Source: a virus
IMG/VR virus record: IMGVR_UViG_3300033148_002128
Coordinates: 1-42,854 of that record
DNA length: 42,854 nucleotides
Reading direction: 5' to 3' (one strand)
Numbering within the stretch: the stretch's first letter is position 1; each line of letters opens with the position of its first letter. Shown here piece by piece: positions 6,423 to 12,333 of the stretch. The notes under the pieces are model-generated. The model ran no database searches. It worked only from the letters and a program-made list of their open reading frames with translations, and was not told where the DNA came from. The position numbers were made by a program, and so were the translations under genes.

Positions 6423-6872
6423 CTACAGTAAGTCGCTATCGTCCTCAATAACTTTCGACTCTACTTCTATAGGTAAATTAGCCTCTAATTCATCTAAACT
6501 ATCAGGAACTCCAGTAGCTATTTGGAATACTACGTTACCTTCACTCTCTATAATTTGTTTATCTTGGTAAACTTCGTTGTGTTGATTCTTTAGTAGGAAG
6601 GTTAAAGTAGAGCTATTACCTTTAGTCTCTCCCGTAGCCTGATCTATTGCCATATCTTCCATAGCACCTAAGTTCATTGACTGACCTATCTCTACAGCTT
6701 CCTTAAAATCCTCATGCTCCCCCATCCATTTCTCTACTTTCTTAGTAGTAACACCTACGGAACCTGCGAAACTAGCTATGCTCTTCCCTGTTTTAAGGTG
6801 GTTTAGTACCTTAAGTATGAATTTATCAGTATATCCTCCCTTATAAGGCATGATCGGTTCTCTAAACTCCAT
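6423..6872 (-). CDS. Terminase small subunit-like HTH protein
   Basis: 149 residues. The N-terminal half is a helix-turn-helix (IASFAGSVGVTTKKVEKWMGEHEDF) followed by a helical segment AVEIGQSMNLGAMEDMAI and FLLKN, the arrangement of phage small terminases that recognise packaging DNA. The C-terminal third is acidic and ends EDDSDLL, the tail motif shared with several replication proteins. Its start overlaps the upstream nuclease stop by one base (TAATG). It sits far from terL, on a separate island, which is unusual; a general DNA-binding regulator is the alternative. Confidence 0.62.
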   Translation of the reverse strand: MEFREPIMPYKGGYTDKFILKVLNHLKTGKSIASFAGSVGVTTKKVEKWMGEHEDFKEAVEIGQSMNLGAMEDMAIDQATGETKGNSSTLTFLLKNQHNEVYQDKQIIESEGNVVFQIATGVPDSLDELEANLPIEVESKVIEDDSDLL

Positions 6873-7327
6873 TATAGTAATTCCTCTGCTTCTAGTTCAC
6901 TTCTCATCTTCTCAGTATATTTAACTCTAATCTCTCTAAGATCCATTGCATTTTTATCGTCAACATACCCTACAGCGAACTGCATAAAGTCTATAAAATC
7001 CGTAAAATCCATAGTTATCAATAAAGGTTTACCATTCTTCTTATGAACTACGGTTGGAGTTGTACCATCTCGCCTGGAGTCTGTACGTGCTTGCTCCATA
7101 GCATTATTTATATTTAGATTCTCTACAGCTTTAGCTTCAAAGTTAAAGGGTAAATCAGTATGTATGTCATGAGAGAATAGACCGTCGAATTGTACAGCTC
7201 TACGTGCTTCAAAACCTCTATCTTTAAGTATATTAGCTATACGCCTCTCCATAACCTTCCCCTTATTACGAGAAGCTTTACCTATCTGGGAACGTGTCCT
7301 TTTCTTCTTACCTACTAATTCCGTCAT
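6872..7327 (-). CDS. PD-(D/E)XK nuclease, Holliday-junction-resolvase-like
   Basis: 151 residues with AGGAG upstream of ATG 7327. Candidate catalytic residues follow the Hjc/PD-(D/E)XK order: E27 in helix VMERRIANILKDRGF, D54 in SHDIH, and E64-x-K66 in FNFEAK. The N-terminus is very basic (KKKRTRSQ..K), suiting DNA binding. Likely cuts branched DNA during replication or before packaging, consistent with being the first gene of an island that also holds a small-terminase-like gene. It ends EAEELL, a weaker version of the shared acidic-Leu tail. Confidence 0.75.
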   Translation of the reverse strand: MTELVGKKKRTRSQIGKASRNKGKVMERRIANILKDRGFEARRAVQFDGLFSHDIHTDLPFNFEAKAVENLNINNAMEQARTDSRRDGTTPTVVHKKNGKPLLITMDFTDFIDFMQFAVGYVDDKNAMDLREIRVKYTEKMRSELEAEELL

Positions 7328-7349
7328 CCTTACTCCTATCTTAAGTTAG

Positions 7350-7378
7350 ATTATATATCTTCTTGACTTTAAAGTAAA
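7350..7378 (-). promoter_or_regulatory. Promoter of the leftward nuclease/TerS island
   Basis: On the minus strand: TTTACT (complement of 7373-7378), a 17-nt spacer and a perfect TATAAT (complement of 7350-7355). The start codon at 7327 lies 22 bp beyond the -10, so the leader is short. Confidence 0.62.
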
Positions 7379-7458
7379 ATTGAGCAATATTCATTAAGTG
7401 GGAGTCCTTACCCACATTCTTTATATTTGCACATGTAAAGACCTTTTTTAGAGTTGAT

Positions 7459-7490
7459 AAAGCCTCCTTAATTGGAGGCTTTGTTATTTC
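7459..7490 (+). terminator. Strong hairpin terminator
   Basis: AAAGCCTCC (7459-7467), loop TTAATT, GGAGGCTTT (7474-7482), then GTTATTTC. A 9-bp perfect stem with U-rich flank. It insulates the divergent island and replication operon; any rightward transcript that starts upstream of it would make a short RNA. Confidence 0.72.
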
Positions 7491-7493
7491 TCC

Positions 7494-7523
7494 TTGACAC
7501 TTCATTAAAAAATAAACTAACCT
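7494..7523 (+). promoter_or_regulatory. Weak candidate promoter of replication operon
   Basis: Consensus -35 TTGACA (7494-7499) lies right after the terminator; the -10 is poor (TAACCT at 7518-7523, 18-nt spacer), and a better TACAAT at 7529 is too far. The same arrangement of TTGACA then an A-rich ribosome site occurs before the gene at 2870. Confidence 0.33.
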
Positions 7524-7548
7524 AGCCCTACAATAAAAAAGGGACTAC

Positions 7549-7713
7549 ATGAACATTAATTCTAATTCGACATTCAACCACCAAGTACCAGTTTTAAATA
7601 AAACTTCAAGTACGTGTATAGAATCAAGAAAAGAAGTAATGTCATTTGTATTGTGTAAAGTGCTAATTCGAAATGAAAAGGTTCCTACCTTTTTAATATT
7701 CAGTAGGAGTTAA
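7549..7713 (+). CDS. 54-residue ORF overlapping repeat copy B
   Basis: ATG at 7549 has a good ribosome site (AAAAAAGGGA, 5 nt upstream). The first half is Asn/Ser/Thr-rich, and the second half is encoded by the 88-nt repeat. In copy A the same frame is interrupted by TGA, and substitutions do not favour third positions, so the repeat is not conserved for this peptide. It may be a leader peptide whose translation affects folding of the RNA element ahead of the helicase gene, or chance. Confidence 0.4.
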   Translation: MNINSNSTFNHQVPVLNKTSSTCIESRKEVMSFVLCKVLIRNEKVPTFLIFSRS

Positions 7714-7727
7714 TACATCTTACACAA
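7640..7727 (+). ncRNA. 88-nt duplicated structured element, copy B
   Basis: Same length as 2108-2195 and identical at 78 of 88 positions. Here the outer stem is a perfect 8 bp: TTGTGTAA (7651-7658) with TTACACAA (7720-7727). The inner hairpin AAAAGG-TTCCTA-CCTTTT is intact. The closing strand ends 31 bases before the helicase start codon, so the element would be in the helicase 5' leader and could control its translation or transcript end (inference). Confidence 0.62.
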
Positions 7728-7758
7728 ACGATTCCTGATAATTTTTTAGAGGGTAGTA

Positions 7759-9285
7759 ATGGAAGAATACTTAGAACTTTTTAATGAGAAGGATATTACC
7801 TCTCGTGGGCAAAGATTAAACATCGACGGAGTTGAGTTTACGTTATCTACATTTAGGAAGGAAATATTCAATATACTGGATATGGACTCTAAAGTAGTAA
7901 CAGATCTTCTATTTATGGAGAAGAAGGATTCTAGTAAGTTTAACACTGTGACTAAGAGTATCTTCCAGGCCATAAAGAATGAGCTTAAACCATCTAGAGA
8001 AACAGGATTAGAGAATAGCGAGTGCCTACAGAACTTAACTCCAGTAACTAGTATGAGAGAAGATACTATAATGCTAATAGATGAAGCTACCCAGTTTGTT
8101 ACTGAGGTAAACTATAAATCTTGGCTTAGAACCTTGTCTATGGATGTTAGGAAGATTGTAATTACTGAACCTATACCTATGGCAGAGTTTTTCTACGACC
8201 CCTACAATCCAGATATAAAGATCTTAACCAAGGATACTCTAAGTGGGGAGATGGTATTCATTAATACCTATGTTAAGCCTTACTGGATGAAAGGCGCTGA
8301 AGCTAGTGATAAGTGTCCAGAGGTATTGTCTACCTTTATGAAGCATTTGTTACCTAATAGCGAACAAAGAAAATACTGCTTACAATGGATGGCCGAAGCC
8401 GTATTCGGCAGGAATGAGACATACCTAGTATTAAATGGAGATAAAGGTGTCGGGAAGAACACTATTTATGAGATATTAAAGGCAGTGATTGCCCCCAGGT
8501 ATTCAGTCACAGCTCCAGCTTCGTTAACCACTAGTCATTTTAACAGTGTCTTAATGAATAAAAGGCTCATTCTTTTAGATGAGTACAAGATAACTAGAAG
8601 TAATCACCTATTCTTAAAGAAAATCATTAATAAGAATCAAACTATTGAGAGAAAAGGGCAAGATGCCGATACAGAAATGGAGACTTTTAACAGCTTTATG
8701 GTTTTCCATAATTCTGTATCTGATATGTATGTCGAAAAGGATGATAGAAGGTTCTCAGTATTAGATTTAACACATAAGAATCTAACTGAGATATGGACTC
8801 CAGATTATATACATGAACTTATGATTGACCTAAATGATCCCAAATCTGAGATCATTAAAGAGATAGGCCAGTACTTAATGCATATAAGTAAAGAAGAATT
8901 TAATACAGTTACTCCTTTTAAAGGAGAAAAATTCCATGAGATCGTAGAATATCATATGCCTACTTGGCTACAAATAGTAGTGGCGATGGTCGAGAATGGG
9001 GAAGTTAAGAATGGTGTTATCTCTTTCAAGAAAGAAATAGAGAAGAGATTATCTAATGAGATGATGGGTAAGAAGAAGATCCAGTGGAGAAAATCTACGC
9101 TGCAGAAGACTCTTAAAGAATATCGATATAGGGACCGATTAGTATTAGGAGAGATTACTTCTAACGGAACTGGTAGGGCCTTACAATTAGAGATAAATAA
9201 AGATCTATTAGAAGAATTTGGATATGAAGAAAATACTGAAGATGACTTTGGTTTACTAGAAGAGGAAAGTGGGAGCTTATTATGA
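7759..9285 (+). CDS. SF3-type replicative helicase (D5/DUF5906-like)
   Basis: 508 residues; AGAGGG 5 nt before ATG. The ATPase core has Walker A GDKGVGKNT (227-235), Walker B ILLDE (271-275), a sensor Asn in VFHNS (318) and an Arg-finger candidate DDRRF (328-332). This is the superfamily 3 layout of phage helicase or primase-helicase proteins. No primase motif is evident in residues 1-150. The tail is strongly acidic and ends EESGSLL, similar to other replication proteins here. First large gene of the replication operon, just after the 88-nt RNA-like element; its stop overlaps the next start (ATGA). Confidence 0.85.
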   Translation: MEEYLELFNEKDITSRGQRLNIDGVEFTLSTFRKEIFNILDMDSKVVTDLLFMEKKDSSKFNTVTKSIFQAIKNELKPSRETGLENSECLQNLTPVTSMREDTIMLIDEATQFVTEVNYKSWLRTLSMDVRKIVITEPIPMAEFFYDPYNPDIKILTKDTLSGEMVFINTYVKPYWMKGAEASDKCPEVLSTFMKHLLPNSEQRKYCLQWMAEAVFGRNETYLVLNGDKGVGKNTIYEILKAVIAPRYSVTAPASLTTSHFNSVLMNKRLILLDEYKITRSNHLFLKKIINKNQTIERKGQDADTEMETFNSFMVFHNSVSDMYVEKDDRRFSVLDLTHKNLTEIWTPDYIHELMIDLNDPKSEIIKEIGQYLMHISKEEFNTVTPFKGEKFHEIVEYHMPTWLQIVVAMVENGEVKNGVISFKKEIEKRLSNEMMGKKKIQWRKSTLQKTLKEYRYRDRLVLGEITSNGTGRALQLEINKDLLEEFGYEENTEDDFGLLEEESGSLL

Positions 9286-9512
9286 ATAGATTCTTTTACA
9301 TAACCTACACGTGGGAAGAAGGTAATAGGAAGGGTTACGGAGACTTTATAAACACCAGCGAAATGATAATGATCGGGAATTTAAAGAAGCATGTGGCGGA
9401 AGTTGCTAAATGCAGTATGGGTGTGGTCGCTTTAACTATACTAGAGATAACTCAAGCGGAATATGAATATAACGTAGAAGAGTTCAAGGTAAGATGCGGG
9501 GAAGTAAAATGA
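9282..9512 (+). CDS. Hypothetical protein, 76 aa
   Basis: Coupled to the helicase by an ATGA overlap and to the next gene by another. It opens with an aromatic beta-like stretch (FFYITYTWEEGNRKGYGDF) and continues with a short helix. No known family. Position suggests a helicase or replication accessory, which is inference only. Confidence 0.75.
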   Translation: MNRFFYITYTWEEGNRKGYGDFINTSEMIMIGNLKKHVAEVAKCSMGVVALTILEITQAEYEYNVEEFKVRCGEVK

Positions 9513-9820
9513 ATAGTAAGGACAGAAACGAGTGCAGAGATAATATTTTAGATGTCATTGAGGCATTAAGAACTAACGTGCCAGAAGTATCTTTTGAGGT
9601 TAAAGCTTTAAAGTTCGGAGAAGATAACTACCATGTAGAAGTTATAGCTGCTAAGAAGTTTAAAGCTGGCTATGGGTTTAGAGTTAAGAGAGATCAGGAA
9701 CTATTTACTATGAGTTATGGTAAGTTAATGATTTCAACTAGAATATTTAACATGGCCAGGAAGCTTGGAGTACAGCAAATAGAAGAACTACATAAAAGTT
9801 ATATTAATGAAATTGCGTGA
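9509..9820 (+). CDS. Hypothetical protein, 103 aa
   Basis: ATG at 9509 was chosen over the in-frame ATG at 9494 because it overlaps the previous stop as ATGA and has GGGGAAG about 5 nt upstream. An acidic N-terminal helix is followed by beta-rich segments with many Lys (FEVKALKFGEDNYHVEVIAAKK). No motif recognised. It overlaps the next gene by 14 nt. Confidence 0.75.
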   Translation: MNSKDRNECRDNILDVIEALRTNVPEVSFEVKALKFGEDNYHVEVIAAKKFKAGYGFRVKRDQELFTMSYGKLMISTRIFNMARKLGVQQIEELHKSYINEIA

Positions 9821-10004
9821 GATACTAGAGAATCTAGATCCAGACATCACTTCTTTTAAAGTGGGTAAGAGTCTAGGAATCTATTCTGTAGAGACTTCTA
9901 CTAACTATGGTGCTTTGAATACTACTAAGTACTCGAACATAGCTCAGTTAGAAGAACATATAGAAGATTTAATTGTAGAGAAGGACGACAGCGATTTGCT
10001 ATAG
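9807..10004 (+). CDS. 65-residue protein with DDSDLL tail
   Basis: A small acidic protein: N-terminal helix (LREILENLDPDI), a short beta-like centre with Thr/Asn/Tyr, then an acidic helix ending EKDDSDLL. The last six residues are identical to those of the small-terminase-like protein at 6423, although the rest is not visibly related. This is the clearest pair supporting a shared C-terminal docking motif. Function unknown. Confidence 0.75.
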   Translation: MKLREILENLDPDITSFKVGKSLGIYSVETSTNYGALNTTKYSNIAQLEEHIEDLIVEKDDSDLL

Positions 10005-10012
10005 GAGTGTAT

Positions 10013-10192
10013 ATGTTAACATTATCAGCATTAATATTATTAATACAAATTGAATCAAGAGAGATTTGCGATAGTTTACTAGTTAGGCAGGACGCATGTT
10101 TCGAAGCTGTCTTTGAGTGCGCCAGCGATGGAGAGACTATCCCATGGTGCTTTAAGATGTATATGAGTAACGAGAGATGGTGGAAGAAATAA
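10013..10192 (+). CDS. Small Cys-rich protein, possible export signal
   Basis: ATG 10013 with TAGGAG 5 nt upstream is preferred to the GTG at 10007. 59 residues: a hydrophobic N-terminal stretch (LTLSALILLIQI) without a basic lead residue, then four Cys and an aromatic/basic end (NERWWKK). It may be membrane-anchored or secreted with disulfides, but the signal is weak. No family recognised. Confidence 0.6.
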   Translation: MLTLSALILLIQIESREICDSLLVRQDACFEAVFECASDGETIPWCFKMYMSNERWWKK

Positions 10193-10229
10193 GCAGAACA
10201 TATGATTCTACGGAATTAAGGAGATATAA

Positions 10230-10556
10230 ATGAATACACAAGCAGGTGAAGAGTGCGCACTCGAAAGACAAAGAAGAAGAATATCTGACGCCAATAATGC
10301 CATAGATTTTATGAAGCACCTTGGCGGCAATGAGCTTTTCTTTAATCCATACAAGGAGTCCGTTATAAGGCTCGAGGGTTTTGTAAGCGGGAACATTTCT
10401 TACGAGAGTGCCGTCGAATACCATAACCACCAACAGGACATAAAAAAGCAAAACAAAAACAGAGCCAAGTTGGTAACTCCGAAAGATGCCGAGATAGCGG
10501 AGCTTAAGAGAAAGGTTGAAATGTATGAATCGGCCACAGTAAATAAACAGAACTAA
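10230..10556 (+). CDS. Hypothetical protein of inserted cassette, 108 aa
   Basis: AAGGAG lies 7 nt before ATG. The sequence is hydrophilic and largely helical (RQRRRISDANNAIDFMKHLGG; late helix IAELKRKVEMYE). Codon choice differs from the surrounding replication genes: CTT/CTC for Leu and GGC/GCC are common, whereas neighbours favour TTA/CTA. It starts a five-gene stretch (10230-12185) containing two HNH genes and may have arrived with them. Function unknown. Confidence 0.72.
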   Translation: MNTQAGEECALERQRRRISDANNAIDFMKHLGGNELFFNPYKESVIRLEGFVSGNISYESAVEYHNHQQDIKKQNKNRAKLVTPKDAEIAELKRKVEMYESATVNKQN

Positions 10557-10572
10557 TAAGTAAGAGGATTTT

Positions 10573-11067
10573 ATGAGCAACCTAAAAGAGGTGGACGGGT
10601 TCGATGGCAGGTATTTAATATCTGAGTGCGGAGTCGTAATAAGCCTTTGTGGTAATCTTCCGCGTGAACTAAAAACTCGTATTATGCCTCTTGGTTATGT
10701 TGTCGTTGGGCTTCATAGAAAGAAACAAATAGGAAAAATTGTTCACAGACTTGTTGCTGAAGCGTTTATTCCAAATCCAAAAGGGTCGCCAGATGTAAAC
10801 CATATTGACGGAAACAAACTAAATAATAATGTTTCCAACCTTGAATGGTGTAGCAGATCTGACAATATAAGACACGCACACCGTAATGGCTTAATGAACC
10901 ATCGTGGATCTAAAAACCCACTGGCCGTTATTAATGAAGATATCGCACGACAGATAAAGGTAAAAATTTCAAATAAAGAAAGAGACTGCGACATAGCGAG
11001 ACATTTTAAAGTAGGTTATTGGATAGTAGGCGACATTAAAAGAAAGAAAACGTGGATTAATGTATAA
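10573..11067 (+). CDS. HNH homing endonuclease
   Basis: 164 residues with AGAGGA before ATG. N-terminal NUMOD4-like segment (VDGFDGRYLISECGVVISL), then the HNH core with VHRLVAEAF (first His), VNHIDGNKLNNNVSNLEW, and a C-terminal helix-turn-helix (CDIARHFKVGYWIVGDIKR) for DNA contact. Expected to make a site-specific nick or break in related phages lacking the gene. Codon use resembles the 10230 gene and the 11652 HNH gene rather than the polymerase. Confidence 0.88.
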   Translation: MSNLKEVDGFDGRYLISECGVVISLCGNLPRELKTRIMPLGYVVVGLHRKKQIGKIVHRLVAEAFIPNPKGSPDVNHIDGNKLNNNVSNLEWCSRSDNIRHAHRNGLMNHRGSKNPLAVINEDIARQIKVKISNKERDCDIARHFKVGYWIVGDIKRKKTWINV

Positions 11068-11102
11068 AAATCCGCAAACTAACAAGTACCAAGGATTTTT
11101 AA

Positions 11103-11393
11103 ATGATTAAATACAAGAGCGAAAAATACGAACTGGAATTTGAAAATGTGGATGACTTGAACAATTTTCTTGATCGTCGAGAAGATGTTTTTACAGAGAA
11201 TGACTTTACTAATATAGGGATCTTCATTCAGAATATGGCAAAGAGAGAAGGTGGAAATTACTGCAGCAGGCCCTTTCATAAACTCGGGTCATTCTTAGTT
11301 GTAATGGGAATGAAAGAGTGGGTAAAAAAGAAAAGAATCGATTGGGATGGTCTTCACAAAGAGGCAGAATCATATATAGATAAACAGAATTAA
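11103..11393 (+). CDS. Hypothetical cassette protein, 96 aa
   Basis: Mixed alpha/beta sequence with an acidic first half (YELEFENVDDLNNFLDRRED) and a basic, Trp-containing second half (GMKEWVKKKRIDWDGL). Ends DKQN; the first cassette gene ends NKQN. No domain recognised. Located between two HNH genes; it could be cargo carried along with them. Confidence 0.7.
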   Translation: MIKYKSEKYELEFENVDDLNNFLDRREDVFTENDFTNIGIFIQNMAKREGGNYCSRPFHKLGSFLVVMGMKEWVKKKRIDWDGLHKEAESYIDKQN

Positions 11394-11417
11394 CAATACC
11401 CTAGAAAAGGATGAGAT

Positions 11418-11630
11418 ATGAGTGCATATAAAGCAGCGGTAGACCAAAATATAATGTTACGAAAAAAGATCGAGAAGTTCAAAACCCTTCAGTCTGATAT
11501 AGATGAAATTTTGGGCGACACTGATTCCACAAGTCTAGATGTTGATGACCCAGATTTTGAGGACACGCTAAAAGAAGAGGACCCTCTTACGTGGGTGCAT
11601 TATCAATTAGTGAAAATTATAAGTAGTTGA
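11418..11630 (+). CDS. Hypothetical acidic cassette protein, 70 aa
   Basis: AAAGGA precedes the ATG. N-terminal coiled-coil-like helix (NIMLRKKIEKFKTLQSDIDEIL) followed by a very acidic loop (DVDDPDFEDTLKEEDP) and a short hydrophobic end. No family recognised. Confidence 0.65.
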   Translation: MSAYKAAVDQNIMLRKKIEKFKTLQSDIDEILGDTDSTSLDVDDPDFEDTLKEEDPLTWVHYQLVKIISS

Positions 11631-11651
11631 GGATAGTAAGCGGATTTATAT

Positions 11652-12185
11652 ATGGAAAACTGGAAAGATATTGATAATTATAAGGGCCTATACAGAGTTA
11701 GTGACACTGGCAGGGTTTACAGTGTCCGAAGAAAATTAATGCTTAGGCCTGGCGTCGTAGGGATCGGGTATAAACAAGTTGTGTTAAAAGTGCGCGGCAA
11801 CAATAAACAGTACAAGGTTCACAGGCTCGTAGCTCTTGCTTTTTGCGAAAAATCACCAGGGTGTAACATTATTAATCACCTTAATGGTGACAAATTAAAT
11901 AATTATGCATCCAACCTTGAGTGGACAACACATAGTGGCAACATGCTTCATGCAATGGAAACAGGATTAAATAACAACCGTGGAGAAAATTGCAATCTTA
12001 GTAAATTTAAAAAGGAGAAGATATTGAAGATAAAACAAATGATTAAAAACGGACACAGAAATATAGACATAGCTCGAAAGTGTGAGGTTAGCGACGGTGT
12101 TGTTAGCAGTATTAAGACAGGCAAGACATGGAGATGGTTAAAAATCCTTGAAACAGGAAATACCCCAGAAAAGAAGGAGGGTTAA
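11652..12185 (+). CDS. HNH homing endonuclease
   Basis: 177 residues. NUMOD4 segment MENWKDIDNYKGLYRVSD, HNH core VHRLVALAF plus INHLNGDKLNNYASNLEW, and C-terminal helix-turn-helix IDIARKCEVSDGVVSSIKTGKTW. Ribosome site is weak. Ends the cassette of differing codon use. The final codons overlap an AAGGAGG ribosome site that serves the next small gene. Confidence 0.88.
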   Translation: MENWKDIDNYKGLYRVSDTGRVYSVRRKLMLRPGVVGIGYKQVVLKVRGNNKQYKVHRLVALAFCEKSPGCNIINHLNGDKLNNYASNLEWTTHSGNMLHAMETGLNNNRGENCNLSKFKKEKILKIKQMIKNGHRNIDIARKCEVSDGVVSSIKTGKTWRWLKILETGNTPEKKEG

Positions 12186-12311
12186 GTGCAGGATTACATA
12201 GAATATTTAGAGAGTTTATTAAAAGAGTGCTTGCCACATGTGGAAGAACAAGCTAGATTGTGTGTGGATTCGGAAGAACTCCTAGTTAAAGTAAAAGAAA
12301 TATTAAAGTAG
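12186..12311 (+). CDS. 41-residue acidic protein
   Basis: GTG start at 12186, directly after the HNH stop, with a near-perfect AAGGAGG 6 nt upstream. The product is a single amphipathic acidic helix (YIEYLESLLKECLPHVEEQ ... EELLVKVKEILK). Codon use returns to the backbone type, so this may mark the right edge of the inserted cassette. Function unknown. Confidence 0.62.
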   Translation: MQDYIEYLESLLKECLPHVEEQARLCVDSEELLVKVKEILK

Positions 12312-12333
12312 AAAAGTATAAGGTAATGTGCAA

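Noticed and set aside
10540-11400. Similar 3' ends of the 10230 and 11103 genes (ATAAACAGAA-YTAA)
   Set aside because: Match is only about 13 bases, with no extended homology; probably chance or a trivial recombination trace.
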